Source of the DNA: Sanguibacter antarcticus
GTDB taxonomy: Bacteria; Actinomycetota; Actinomycetes; Actinomycetales; Cellulomonadaceae
Assembly (NCBI RefSeq): GCF_002564005.1
Contig: NZ_PDJG01000001.1
Location: 1,054,001-1,118,000 of the forward strand
Length of the DNA stretch: 64,000 nt
Direction: 5' to 3'
Shown here in pieces: positions 1 through 7,848 of the stretch. Numbering within the stretch: position 1 is the stretch's first letter; every line of letters starts with the position of its first letter. A program made the position numbers and the translations under genes. Under the pieces are notes generated by a model. That model did not search any database, was not told the origin of the DNA, and worked only from the letters and a program-made list of their open reading frames with translations.

Positions 1-1
1 A

Positions 2-376
2 GTGCACGTCCCGTTACCTGACCACAGCCGAGAGGCCTCTGGTCCGGCGTTCGTCAACGCTCGCGCTGCTGTCGAGCGAGCGAAGAGCCGGACCACAGCC
101 GTCCCCGTCGCGGTCGACGGACCCGATGCGGATCGCGCCGCAGATGTCGAGGCGCTCTTGCGGCTCGTGGGCGCGATCGTCGAGCGGCGTACAGATCTCG
201 GCTGGCAGGTCGTCGACCGCCTGCGCCTGGACCCCGAGGTCACCCAGAAGGAGATTGCCCGTACCCTCGGCATCAGCGAACAAGCAGTGAGCCAACGGGT
301 GCGTTCTGCACTCTGGGCTGAAGAACAGGCAGCGTGGCCTCTCGCGGCGCGCCTGCTAGGAGAGGCGGACGCATGA
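2..376 (+). CDS. C-terminal part of a SatD-like helix-turn-helix protein (5' end off the window)
   Basis: The frame is open from the first bases of the window. The GTG at base 2 has no room for a ribosome site, so I read this as a truncated gene rather than a real start. A helix-turn-helix with the core QKEIARTLGISEQAVSQRV lies near the C-terminus (about residues 80-100 of the visible part). It is preceded by a REASGPAF...ARAAVERAK stretch that recalls the second half of SatD-family proteins. The SatD label is from memory of family patterns and is only moderately sure; a small DNA-binding protein is the safer reading. The stop overlaps the next ATG (ATGA), so the two genes are translationally coupled. 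Confidence 0.55.
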   Translation: MHVPLPDHSREASGPAFVNARAAVERAKSRTTAVPVAVDGPDADRAADVEALLRLVGAIVERRTDLGWQVVDRLRLDPEVTQKEIARTLGISEQAVSQRVRSALWAEEQAAWPLAARLLGEADA

Positions 377-804
377 ACCCAGGCTTGGTCATCCTCATCT
401 CGACGGTGACGCTGGCTCTCAGCGTGGTGGGAGGCTGGTACGCGACACGCAGCGTTCTCGCTCTCGCTGCACGGAGCGTGGCAGCAGAGGCGGCTGACCC
501 CGAGGCTGCGCCTGGCGCACCGCCCGAGCCTCCGCGCGGACCGAACAGCGTCCGAGCCGTCGCCGCTCTGCGCGGCGGAACCTGGATCGGCTTTCTCGAA
601 CGCTTCGCGGTCACCGGCCTCGTGCTGGCAGGTGACGCGACGGGGGTCGCCATCGTCGTCGCGATCAAGGGCCTGGGCCGCTACCCGGAGCTCCGGGAGA
701 ACCCCGAGGCCTCCGAGCGGTTCGTCATCGGCACGCTCGCCTCGCTCGTCTGGTCCGCCGGCCTCGGGATCCTCGGCCGCGCAGCGCTGGGCTGGTGGGC
801 CTGA
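373..804 (+). CDS. Small membrane protein of unknown function
   Basis: A 143-residue protein. The start is the ATG inside the ATGA overlap with the preceding HTH gene, not the upstream in-frame ATG at 334. Residues 3-25 form an N-terminal membrane segment, followed by an Ala/Pro-rich linker (about 35-60). The C-terminal half has the pattern WIGFLERFAVTG..., then GLGRYPELRENPEASERFVI, then a second hydrophobic stretch (about 120-143). I recognise this GRYPEL/ERFVIGTLASL pattern as common in actinobacterial membrane proteins next to SatD-like genes, but know no function. Coupling to the HTH gene suggests the two act together. It ends just before the efp promoter region. Confidence 0.7.
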   Translation: MNPGLVILISTVTLALSVVGGWYATRSVLALAARSVAAEAADPEAAPGAPPEPPRGPNSVRAVAALRGGTWIGFLERFAVTGLVLAGDATGVAIVVAIKGLGRYPELRENPEASERFVIGTLASLVWSAGLGILGRAALGWWA

Positions 805-816
805 CCGGTCGGTCAG
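801..816. promoter_or_regulatory. Inverted repeat CTGACCG-GT-CGGTCAG upstream of efp
   Basis: Seven-base perfect arms around a GT spacer. It begins on the stop codon of the preceding membrane-protein gene and ends 24 bases before the putative efp -10 (840-845), about where a -35 region or upstream operator would sit. It could be a repressor site or the base of a short hairpin. There is no T-run after it, so it is not a classic terminator. Confidence 0.3.
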
Positions 817-839
817 ACCGAGGAGCGCGCCTCTCGGGT

Positions 840-845
840 TAGACT
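840..845 (+). promoter_or_regulatory. Putative -10 hexamer (TAGACT) of efp-nusB
   Basis: TAGACT fits the actinobacterial TANNNT -10. I see no convincing -35 at 16-18 bases. Transcription from about 852 would give a leader of about 100 bases, which carries an AGGAAG ribosome site 8 bases before the efp GTG. Confidence 0.4.
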
Positions 846-953
846 GGTCTCCGCTCTCGTACGGCCCCGCAGGTGTCCGCTTCGCGCCCACTGGCGTCGC
901 GACCGGTCGGCGAGGTGCGTGTGAACCTTGCAAACTCGACAGGAAGATCGAAC

Positions 954-1517
954 GTGGCTACCACCAACGACATCAAGAACGGCACTGTGCTCCGGATCGA
1001 TGGTCAGCTCTGGACCGTCACCGAGTTCCAGCACGTCAAGCCCGGCAAGGGTGGCGCGTTCGTCCGCACCAAGATGAAGAACGTCACCTCCGGCAAGATC
1101 GTGGACCGTACCTTCAACGCAGGCTTGAAGATCGAGACCGCGACCGTCGACAAGAGCGACATGCAGTACCTGTACAAGGACGGCACTGACTACGTCTTCA
1201 TGGACACGTCCACGTACGACCAGATCAACATCCCTGAGGCGACCGTCGGGGACTCTGCGAACTTCCTGCTCGAGAACCAGAACGTCGTCGTCGCGACGAA
1301 CGACGGCACGGTCCTCTACATCGAGCTCCCCGCCTCTGTCATCCTTGAGATCACGTACACGGAGCCTGGGCTCCAGGGGGACCGCTCCACCGGTGGCACC
1401 AAGCCGGCGACGCTCGAGACGGGCCACGAGATCCAGGTCCCGCTGTTCCTCGAGCAGGGCACGAAGGTCAAGGTCGACACCCGCGACTCGAGCTACCTCG
1501 GCCGAGTGAACGACTGA
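954..1517 (+). CDS. efp: Elongation factor P
   Basis: EF-P binds between the P and E sites of stalled ribosomes and speeds peptide-bond formation at polyproline runs. The protein is 187 residues, the family's usual length: a KOW-like domain I (1-65) and two OB-fold domains (about 66-128 and 129-187). I start at GTG 954 (ATTND.. follows), 8 bases after AGGAAG. The in-frame GTG at 873 would add 27 residues without homology. The tip of domain I reads [12 protein letters not shown], so the lysine that enters the peptidyl-transferase centre is present. As I recall, the unmodified actinobacterial subfamily usually has PGKGP rather than PGKGG. nusB follows after 1 base, so the two are co-transcribed. 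Confidence 0.95.
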   Translation: MATTNDIKNGTVLRIDGQLWTVTEFQHVKPGKGGAFVRTKMKNVTSGKIVDRTFNAGLKIETATVDKSDMQYLYKDGTDYVFMDTSTYDQINIPEATVGDSANFLLENQNVVVATNDGTVLYIELPASVILEITYTEPGLQGDRSTGGTKPATLETGHEIQVPLFLEQGTKVKVDTRDSSYLGRVND

Positions 1518-1518
1518 C

Positions 1519-1935
1519 GTGGGAGCCCGTACCAAGGCGCGCAAGCGCGCCCTCGACGTCCTCTTCGAGGCGGAGCAGCGTCACATCGACGCGGAGACGC
1601 TCCTCGCGGACCGGATCGTCGAGCCAGGCACCGAGTCCTCGTTGCCGCAGTATTCCGTCGAGATCGTCGAAGGCGTCCTCGACAACGTCCACCGGATCGA
1701 CGAGCTGCTCGAGACGTACTCCCACGGGTGGACGCTCGAGCGGATGCCCGCTGTCGATCGCGCTCTGCTGCGGATCGGCACGTGGGAGATCCTCTTCAAC
1801 GACGAGGTCCCTGATGCTGTCGCGATCGACGAGGCCGTGGAGCTCTCACGGTCGTTGTCGACCGACGACTCGCCGTCGTTCGTCAACGGGATGCTCGGTC
1901 GGATCGTCGAGCTGAAGCCGACCATCCTCGCCTGA
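1519..1935 (+). CDS. nusB: Transcription antitermination factor NusB
   Basis: An all-helical RNA-binding protein of the rRNA antitermination complex (with NusE/S10, NusA and NusG). The 138 residues match the family length. The N-terminal ARTKARKRALDVLFEAE and the C-terminal ERMPAVDRALLRIGTWEIL / VAIDEAVELSR..DSPSFVNGMLGRI blocks are the two conserved NusB signatures. The GTG start at 1519 sits 1 base after the efp stop. The gene ends 31 bases before a long perfect hairpin that closes the efp-nusB unit. Confidence 0.96.
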   Translation: MGARTKARKRALDVLFEAEQRHIDAETLLADRIVEPGTESSLPQYSVEIVEGVLDNVHRIDELLETYSHGWTLERMPAVDRALLRIGTWEILFNDEVPDAVAIDEAVELSRSLSTDDSPSFVNGMLGRIVELKPTILA

Positions 1936-1966
1936 GCACCACGTGCACGGTCTCGACCGCGCGACC

Positions 1967-2013
1967 GGTACGACGAAGGGCCAGACCATCTCGGTCTGGC
2001 CCTTCGTCGTACC
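1967..2013. terminator. Bidirectional terminator between nusB and the GGDEF-EAL gene
   Basis: A perfect 21-bp stem (1967-1987 paired with 1993-2013) around the 5-base loop ATCTC. It lies between two convergent genes. There is no long T-run on either side, as is common for high-GC terminators. Confidence 0.88.
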
Positions 2014-2036
2014 TCCACCGGCTGCAGGGCAGGTGG

Positions 2037-4217
2037 TCAGCGCATCGGCAGGTGGGCGGCCGGGCGGCCGAGCATGTTGCCCTGCGCCTGCGTCACGCCG
2101 AGCTCGACGAGCGCACGCAGCTCGTCGACGCGCTCCACGCCCTCCGCGACGATCTCGAGACCGTGCGCGGTCGCGAGCGTGACGATCGCCTGGAGGACGG
2201 CGCGTCCGGCGACGCTCCCGATGTCGCGGACGAACGACTGATCGATCTTGAGGATGTCGATCGGCAGCGACGCGAGGCGGGCGAGGGAGTTGTACCCGGT
2301 GCCGAAGTCGTCGAGCGCGATCCGGGCGCCCCGTTCGCGCAGCTGAGCGAGGATGCTCGCGGTCTGCAAGGAGTCGTGCAGGAGCGCGCTCTCGGTGATC
2401 TCGATGGTCAGGCGTTCCCAGGGACGGTCGCCCCAGGCGTCCGTGAGGTCGACGAGGAACGACGGCTCTGCCAGTTGCCGGGCGCTGATGTTCACGGCGA
2501 CCGGGAGCTCGAAGCGCTCAGTCGCGTCGAAGGCCTGGCGGAACGTCATGTTGCCGATGTTGACGATGAGGCCGGAGTCCTCGGCGTAGTCGATCCAGTC
2601 GGCCGGCGCCCGCAGCTTGCCGTCGTGCTCCCAGCGGGCGAGGGCTTCGAGGCCCAGGACGTGGAGCGTCGTCGTGTCGACGATGGGCTGGAAGTGGACG
2701 CAGAAGTCTCCCTGGTCGACAGCGATGTCGATCTCGCGGCGCAGGCGCGCCTCCGCGGCGACACGTGACTCGAGCTTGTGGTCGAAGAACACCACCCCGG
2801 ACTTCTTGCGCTTCGCTTCGAGCATGGCTGTGTCGGCGCACCGCAGCAGGGCGTCAGGCTCGATGGGCGTACCGGGGTCCCAGCTCGTCACGCCGACGCT
2901 GATCCGCGGGATGGACCGGGTCGTGGTCGCGGCCTGGAACTCGTCCCGGATGCGCTGAGCGAGCGCCACGAGGGTCTCGTCGGAGATGGCGCGCTCGACG
3001 ACGACGACGAACTCGTCACCACCGATGCGTGCGACGAAGACGTCGCTCCCGACGGTCTTGCGCAGGTGCGACGCCGCGAGCACGAGCAGGTGGTCGCCCC
3101 AGGCGTGGCCGTACTGGTCGTTCGCACGCTTGAAGCCGTCGAGGTCCGCGTAGAAGAGGCCGACGCGGGTGCGCTCGACGTTGGCGCGCTCGAGAGCGTT
3201 GATGAGGTGGTCTTCGAGCGCGTTGCGGTTGGGCAGACCGGTGAGGCCGTCGGTGAACGCCGCGCGGCTGAGCCGGTCTGCGAGGGCGTGACGTTCAGCA
3301 GCCGAGGAGACGATGTTCGCGAGGGCGAGGAGGAACTTGCGCTCGGTCGGGTCAGCGATGCTCCGAGACGGTGCGAGCTCGGTGACGAACCGGCCGCGGG
3401 AGAGGGTGCGGATGCTGCCTCGGACAGACGCGTCGTCGAGGATGGTGCGGGCCTCGTCCTCGGCGCGGCGCAGGAGCGCGTGGGGGTCTTTGACGTACCA
3501 CGCGAGGTTGCTGACGCGGGCTTGGGCGTCGCGCATCCTGCTCTGCAGCTCGACGTCGAGCTGTCCGTGACGGATGCGGCGCAGCGCCAGCGTCTCGAGG
3601 GCGATGATGATCGGGATGAGCCATGCACTGGTGAGTGCGGAGCGCAGGGACGGTCCGGGCAGCACGAACGAGAGCACGAGGAGGACGACTGCGAGCGCGC
3701 CTGTGGCGAGGAGTGCGTTGCGGGTTCTCTTGCGCGGGCTGCTGAGGATCGTGAGGACGAGATAGATGCCGACGATAGCGGCGGGGACGAGCATGGTCGC
3801 TGTGTTGAGCGCGACCTGGTAGGCGTCGGCCCGTGGTTCGCTGCGTGGTGTGACGACCCGTGCGGCGAGGAGGACGACGTACCCGAGGAAGAACGCGCTG
3901 GCGGTGACGAGGTACCAGCGGTAGGAGCGTCCTGGGGCGAAGGACTGTGCGACGGGGAGGGCGAGCAGGAGTGCGGCTGCTAGCGCGGTGGCGGCGATGA
4001 CGGTGAGGATGTGGTGGATCGTGCCGGCGGGGGTCGCTGCTGCGAGGGCGTCGGTGAGGAAGACGATGGTGAGTGCGATGGACCACAGGACGGTCCACCG
4101 AGATCGTGATCGGGGTTCTTCGGTGCGCCAAGCGGTATGGAGGATGCTGAGGCCGGCTACGAGACCTGCCGCGACGCATTGCGCCATGACTGTCCAGATC
4201 GCTGTGGAGGCGTACAT
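2037..4217 (-). CDS. Membrane-bound GGDEF-EAL cyclic-di-GMP protein
   Basis: A 726-residue protein. About seven N-terminal membrane segments (residues 1-210) come first, then a linker and possibly degenerate sensor region (about 215-315), a GGDEF diguanylate cyclase domain (about 320-480) and an EAL phosphodiesterase domain (about 490-726). The cyclase signature GGDEF is intact. The RxxD product-inhibition site expected five residues before it reads VGSD, so feedback inhibition is probably absent. The EAL domain keeps LEALARW, NISARQL, EITES, DDFGTGYNSL, KIDQSFV and AEGVE, so the metal and catalytic residues look complete. The protein may therefore make or degrade c-di-GMP. ATG at 4217 is the only good start. 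A sigma-28-like promoter lies 8 bases upstream. Confidence 0.93.
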   Translation of the reverse strand: MYASTAIWTVMAQCVAAGLVAGLSILHTAWRTEEPRSRSRWTVLWSIALTIVFLTDALAAATPAGTIHHILTVIAATALAAALLLALPVAQSFAPGRSYRWYLVTASAFFLGYVVLLAARVVTPRSEPRADAYQVALNTATMLVPAAIVGIYLVLTILSSPRKRTRNALLATGALAVVLLVLSFVLPGPSLRSALTSAWLIPIIIALETLALRRIRHGQLDVELQSRMRDAQARVSNLAWYVKDPHALLRRAEDEARTILDDASVRGSIRTLSRGRFVTELAPSRSIADPTERKFLLALANIVSSAAERHALADRLSRAAFTDGLTGLPNRNALEDHLINALERANVERTRVGLFYADLDGFKRANDQYGHAWGDHLLVLAASHLRKTVGSDVFVARIGGDEFVVVVERAISDETLVALAQRIRDEFQAATTTRSIPRISVGVTSWDPGTPIEPDALLRCADTAMLEAKRKKSGVVFFDHKLESRVAAEARLRREIDIAVDQGDFCVHFQPIVDTTTLHVLGLEALARWEHDGKLRAPADWIDYAEDSGLIVNIGNMTFRQAFDATERFELPVAVNISARQLAEPSFLVDLTDAWGDRPWERLTIEITESALLHDSLQTASILAQLRERGARIALDDFGTGYNSLARLASLPIDILKIDQSFVRDIGSVAGRAVLQAIVTLATAHGLEIVAEGVERVDELRALVELGVTQAQGNMLGRPAAHLPMR

Positions 4218-4224
4218 GAGTCCT

Positions 4225-4252
4225 TTATCGACAGGCTGTGGATGTTCTTGAG
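4225..4252 (-). promoter_or_regulatory. Sigma-28 (FliA/WhiG)-like promoter of the GGDEF-EAL gene
   Basis: Read on the minus strand: CTCA (4252-4249), 16 bases, then GTCGATAA (4232-4225). This is close to the CTCA-N15-17-GCCGAA and TAAA-N15-GCCGATAA forms known for actinobacterial flagellar and WhiG sigma factors. The start ATG lies 7 bases beyond the -10, so the transcript would be leaderless or nearly so. Confidence 0.4.
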
Positions 4253-4282
4253 CGATGGGGCGGTCGGTGATCGTACGGGTAG

Positions 4283-4304
4283 TAACTTACGGGTCCGTAG
4301 GTTA
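4283..4304. promoter_or_regulatory. Palindromic operator over the acyl-CoA synthetase promoter
   Basis: The sequence reads TAACTTACGG-GT-CCGTAGGTTA: two 10-base arms with a single mismatch. It overlaps the putative -10 (4303-4308) and ends 10 bases before the GTG start. Its size and shape fit a TetR-family operator of the kind that controls fatty-acid catabolism genes. No TetR gene is nearby, so the regulator would act from elsewhere. Confidence 0.6.
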
Positions 4305-4308
4305 GTGT
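4303..4308 (+). promoter_or_regulatory. Putative leaderless -10 (TAGTGT) of the acyl-CoA synthetase
   Basis: TAGTGT stands 6 bases before GTG 4315, so transcription would start at or beside the start codon. It overlaps the right arm of the palindrome at 4283-4304. Confidence 0.4.
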
Positions 4309-4314
4309 TCGTGA

Positions 4315-6039
4315 GTGATCTCGACGGATGAGCAGCGACCGTGGTTGGCCTCCTATGCGCCGGATGTTGCGGCTGATGTGGTGGTGCCTGAGGAGTCTTT
4401 GACTGCTGCGCTGGAGCGTGGTGCGGCGGAGTATCCGGATCGTGTGGCGTTGGACTTCATGGGTCGGACGACGACGTATGCGGAGCTGTGGGACGAGGTG
4501 CGGCGGGCTGCGTCGGCGTTGATCGGTCTGGGCGTGGTTCCTGGGGACAGGGTTGCGGTTGCGCTACCTAATTGTGCAGCGCACGTGGTGGCTTTCTATG
4601 CGACGCTCCGGATCGGCGCTGTGGTTGTCGAGCACAACCCGTTGTACACCGACTCTGAGCTGGCGCACCAGCTGGCGGACTCGGGTGCTGTGGTGGCGGT
4701 GTGCTGGGAGCAGACCGCGGTTGCGGTGGCTCGGGTGCAGGGGCGCACGAGCGTGCGGACCGTGGTGGCGGTGGACCTTTCGCGAGATCTTCCTCGTGTG
4801 AAGCGGTGGGCGCTGGCTCTTCCGGTGCCTGCTGCGCGGGCTCTGCGGACGTCGATGCGTGCGGTTGTCCCTGATGGTGTCTTGCGTTGGGACCGGCTCG
4901 TGCGTGGTGCGTCGGTGCTGGCGGCGGAGCATCCGTCGCCGGTAGGTGACGATCTTGCCTTGTTGCAGTACACGGGTGGTACGACGGGTACTCCCAAGGG
5001 GGCGATGCTCTTGCACCGTCATCTTGTGGCGAACGCGGTGCAGGGTGCGGAGTGGACCGGGGCGGCTCGCGCTGCGGCGGCAGGTGAGCCCCCTGCTGTG
5101 GTTTTCGGCGTGCTCCCGTTCTTTCATGCGTTCGGTCTGACGTTGTGCTTGTCGTACACGATCCGGATCGGCGCGACGTTGGTGCTGTTCCCGAAGTTTG
5201 ACGTGGGGACGGTGCTGGCAGCGCAGAAGCGTCGTCCGGGGACGTTCTTGCCGGCGGTCCCTCCGATGCTCGATCGTCTGGCGACTGCGGCTCGTGCGTC
5301 GGGAGCCGACCTGACGTCGTTCCGGTATGCGATCTGTGGTGCGATGCCGTTGTCTGCGGCGACTGCACAGGCGTGGGAGAGCGTCACGGGTGGGCTCGCC
5401 ATCGAGGGGTACGGGATGACGGAGACCTCGCCTGTCGCGCTGGGCAACCCGGTCTCGAGCGCGCGGCGGCCAGGCCTGCTCGGGGTGCCGTTCCCGTCGA
5501 CGTGGGCGCGTGTCGCTGTGCAGGACGACCCGTCGCGTGCTGTTGCTCCGGGGGAGCGTGGTGAGCTGCAGGTGAGCGGGCCTCAGGTGTTTGAGGGGTA
5601 CTGGCAGCAGCCAGAGGAGAGCGCTCAGTGCTTCGTGGAGGCGGACGGTCGGACGTGGTTGCGGACAGGTGATGTCGTGGTCATGGACGAGGACGGTTTT
5701 GTCACGGTGGTGGACCGGATCAAGGAGATGATCATCACCGGGGGCTTCAAGGTCTTTCCGTCGCAGGTGGAAGATCTGTTGCGGCAGATGCCTGGTGTGG
5801 AGGATGTCGCTGTGGTGGGGATCCCGGGTGGTGACCTGGGGGAGAAGGTCGTTGCAGCGGTCGTGCTCGAGCCGGGTGTCGATGGGTTCGATCTGGAGAC
5901 CGTCCGTGCGTGGTGCGCGCAGCACCTGGCGCGGTACGCGCTGCCACGTCAGCTCGTGGTCGTGAAGGATCTCCCGCGGTCGCAGATCGGGAAGGTCATG
6001 CGGCGCGTGGTGCGGGACCAGATCCTCGCCGCCTCCTGA
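4315..6039 (+). CDS. Acyl-CoA synthetase (AMP-binding, FadD-like)
   Basis: A 574-residue class I adenylate-forming enzyme. It activates a carboxylic acid, probably a medium- or long-chain fatty acid, with ATP and joins it to CoA. The P-loop-like motif [11 protein letters not shown] lies near residue 222. It is followed by a [13 protein letters not shown] substrate-side block, GYGMTETSP (about 368), the TGD motif with [20 protein letters not shown] (about 465-490) and the C-terminal GKVMRR lysine. The length matches long-chain fatty-acid CoA ligases. GTG 4315 has no ribosome site, but a -10 lies 6 bases upstream and a palindrome covers the promoter, so it is probably repressed by a fatty-acid-responsive TetR protein. 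It is monocistronic; the exact substrate is not readable. Confidence 0.9.
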   Translation: MISTDEQRPWLASYAPDVAADVVVPEESLTAALERGAAEYPDRVALDFMGRTTTYAELWDEVRRAASALIGLGVVPGDRVAVALPNCAAHVVAFYATLRIGAVVVEHNPLYTDSELAHQLADSGAVVAVCWEQTAVAVARVQGRTSVRTVVAVDLSRDLPRVKRWALALPVPAARALRTSMRAVVPDGVLRWDRLVRGASVLAAEHPSPVGDDLALLQYTGGTTGTPKGAMLLHRHLVANAVQGAEWTGAARAAAAGEPPAVVFGVLPFFHAFGLTLCLSYTIRIGATLVLFPKFDVGTVLAAQKRRPGTFLPAVPPMLDRLATAARASGADLTSFRYAICGAMPLSAATAQAWESVTGGLAIEGYGMTETSPVALGNPVSSARRPGLLGVPFPSTWARVAVQDDPSRAVAPGERGELQVSGPQVFEGYWQQPEESAQCFVEADGRTWLRTGDVVVMDEDGFVTVVDRIKEMIITGGFKVFPSQVEDLLRQMPGVEDVAVVGIPGGDLGEKVVAAVVLEPGVDGFDLETVRAWCAQHLARYALPRQLVVVKDLPRSQIGKVMRRVVRDQILAAS

Positions 6040-6113
6040 GAGCCTGCCACGGTGCCGTTCGGCGGCGGCGTCCACGACGCGGGCAGGCCGCGTGGGGTTT
6101 CACGCTGAAGCGG

Positions 6114-6119
6114 TACGAT
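6114..6119 (+). promoter_or_regulatory. Putative -10 (TACGAT) of the pyr operon
   Basis: TACGAT would place the transcript start near 6126, just ahead of the PyrR-binding hairpin, giving a leader of about 55 bases. No clear -35 is visible. Confidence 0.35.
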
Positions 6120-6138
6120 CGACCCATCCTGCAAGACA

Positions 6139-6174
6139 TCCTTTAAGAGCCGTCCTGAGAGACGGAGAAGGAGG
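6139..6174 (+). promoter_or_regulatory. PyrR-binding RNA hairpin overlapping the pyrR Shine-Dalgarno
   Basis: The upper stem CCGUC (6150-6154) pairs with GACGG (6161-6165) around the hexaloop CUGAGA, which fits the known PyrR loop consensus CNGNGA. A 5' bulge containing UUUAA (6142-6146) is also typical. The lower stem UCCUU (6139-6143) pairs with AAGGA (6168-6172), which is part of the ribosome site AAGGAGG (6168-6174). PyrR with UMP bound here should hide the ribosome site, the translational repression described for Mycobacterium smegmatis pyr genes. Confidence 0.85.
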
Positions 6175-6181
6175 TCGCCAG

Positions 6182-6832
6182 ATGAGCTCTGGCCCCGGCA
6201 CGCCTTCGTACGAGCACAGCCTTTCTTCCACGTCTGACGTGGCCCGCGCCGCCGAGCTGACCGAGGTCCTCGGGGCGACGGAGATCTCCCGGGCGTTGAC
6301 GCGTATCGCGCACGAGATCCTCGAACGGAACAAGGGCGGCACCAGCGTCGTCCTCCTCGGCATCCCGACGCGGGGGGTTCCGCTCGCTGAGCGTCTCGCT
6401 CGCCGGCTCGCGGACGTCGAGCCGGGTCTCGACGCACGCGCCCTCGTCGGGACTCTCGACGTGACGATGCACCGTGACGACCTTCACCGCCAGCCTCCTC
6501 GCGCGATCGGGAGCACCCAGCTGCCCGACGGCGGTATCGACAACAAGGTCGTCATCCTCGTCGATGACGTCCTGTTCTCCGGGCGCACCATCCGTGCCGC
6601 CCTCGATGCGTTGAGCGATATCGGACGCCCGCGCGCGGTCCAGCTCGCTGCGCTCGTGGACCGAGGCCACCGTGAGCTGCCCATCCGGCCCGACTACGTC
6701 GGAAAGAACCTCCCGACCTCGCTCAACGAACGGGTGAGCGTCCGGCTCTCCGAGATCGACGGCGAGGACGCGGTCCTCATCGGTCAGCGACAGACCAGCG
6801 CAGCCCGCGAGCGCGGGGAGGGAGACCTGTGA
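6182..6832 (+). CDS. pyrR: PyrR pyrimidine regulator / uracil phosphoribosyltransferase
   Basis: A UMP- and PRPP-sensing RNA-binding regulator of the pyr operon; many PyrR proteins also have uracil phosphoribosyltransferase activity. It has 216 residues, about 30 more than the Bacillus protein because of N- and C-terminal tails. The PRPP loop [18 protein letters not shown] lies at about 120-137, and [13 protein letters not shown] and DVTMHRDD are conserved PyrR blocks. The start is ATG 6182, 7 bases after AAGGAGG; the in-frame ATG at 6092 lies upstream of the regulatory hairpin. It is the first gene of pyrR-pyrB-pyrC-(PH-like)-carA-carB-pyrF and overlaps pyrB by 4 bases (GTGA). Confidence 0.95.
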   Translation: MSSGPGTPSYEHSLSSTSDVARAAELTEVLGATEISRALTRIAHEILERNKGGTSVVLLGIPTRGVPLAERLARRLADVEPGLDARALVGTLDVTMHRDDLHRQPPRAIGSTQLPDGGIDNKVVILVDDVLFSGRTIRAALDALSDIGRPRAVQLAALVDRGHRELPIRPDYVGKNLPTSLNERVSVRLSEIDGEDAVLIGQRQTSAARERGEGDL

Positions 6833-7848
6833 AGCATCTTCTGACGACGCGTGGTCTGTCGCGTGCTGATGCGATTCGGATTCTTGATACGGCGGGGCAG
6901 ATGGCGGCGACGCAGTCGCGTGAGATCAAGAAGCTGCCGACGTTGCGGGGTCGGACGGTGGTGAACTTGTTCTTTGAGGATTCGACGCGGACGCGGATCT
7001 CGTTCGAGACGGCGGCGAAGCGGTTGTCGGCGGACGTGATCAATTTTTCGGCGAAGGGGTCGAGCGTGTCGAAGGGGGAGTCCCTGAAGGACACGGCGTT
7101 GACGTTGCAGGCGATGGGTGCGGATGCGGTGGTGATTCGTCATCAGGCGTCGGGTGCGCCGCATACGTTGGCGCATGCGGGGTGGGTGGAGGCTGCGGTG
7201 ATCAATGCGGGTGATGGGATGCATCAGCATCCGACGCAGGCATTGTTGGATGCGTACACGATGCGTCGTCATCTGATGCCGCGGGTGGGGCGTGGGGTTG
7301 GTGTGCCGGGTGTGGGTGCTGGTGCTGGGTTGGATCTTGCGGGTGTGCGTGTGGCGATCGTGGGGGATGTTCTGCACTCGCGTGTGGCGCGGTCGAATGT
7401 TCAGCTGTTGCACACGTTGGGGGCGCAGGTGACGCTCGTTGCTCCGCCGACGTTGGTGCCGGTGGGTGTGGAGGCGTGGCCGTGCGAGGTGTCGTATCAC
7501 CTTGATGAGGTGCTGGTTGATCTGCAGCCGGATGCGGTGATGATGCTGCGTGTTCAGCGTGAGCGGATGAGCAGTGCTGGTGGGGGTTTTTTTCCGAGTC
7601 CGTTGGAGTACACGCGGAACTATGGTCTGGATGCTGTGCGTCTGGGTCTTCTTCCGGAGCATGCGATCGTCATGCATCCGGGACCGATGAATCGTGGGCT
7701 CGAGATTTCTGCGGAGGCTGCTGACTCGCCTCGTGCTGTGATCGTCGAGCAGGTGGCCAACGGGGTCGCTGTTCGTATGGCTGTGCTCTACCTCCTGCTT
7801 GCGGGAGACGTTTCCCAGGTCGGTTCCCATGAGAGGGCTTCACTATGA
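6829..7848 (+). CDS. pyrB: Aspartate carbamoyltransferase catalytic subunit
   Basis: It joins carbamoyl phosphate to aspartate, the committed step of pyrimidine synthesis. It has 339 residues. The carbamoyl-phosphate site [13 protein letters not shown] is at about 46-58, [15 protein letters not shown] is at about 131-145, and the aspartate-side HPGPMNRG is near 281. A Gly/Val-rich insertion lies near residues 150-165. Codons end mostly in G or T. A run of seven T bases (7587-7593) falls in the codons for GGGFFPSP but does not break the frame. The GTG start overlaps the pyrR stop and the end overlaps pyrC by 4 bases. Confidence 0.96.
   Translation: MKHLLTTRGLSRADAIRILDTAGQMAATQSREIKKLPTLRGRTVVNLFFEDSTRTRISFETAAKRLSADVINFSAKGSSVSKGESLKDTALTLQAMGADAVVIRHQASGAPHTLAHAGWVEAAVINAGDGMHQHPTQALLDAYTMRRHLMPRVGRGVGVPGVGAGAGLDLAGVRVAIVGDVLHSRVARSNVQLLHTLGAQVTLVAPPTLVPVGVEAWPCEVSYHLDEVLVDLQPDAVMMLRVQRERMSSAGGGFFPSPLEYTRNYGLDAVRLGLLPEHAIVMHPGPMNRGLEISAEAADSPRAVIVEQVANGVAVRMAVLYLLLAGDVSQVGSHERASL

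Noticed and set aside
2778..3983. A 401-codon plus-strand open frame opposite the GGDEF-EAL gene
   Set aside because: It is acidic low-complexity sequence antisense to clear GGDEF and EAL motifs.
7580..7596. G5-T7 homopolymer run in pyrB as a possible slippery frameshift site
   Set aside because: The pyrB frame is intact and conserved on both sides ([11 protein letters not shown]), with no alternative product visible and no downstream stimulatory hairpin that I could find.
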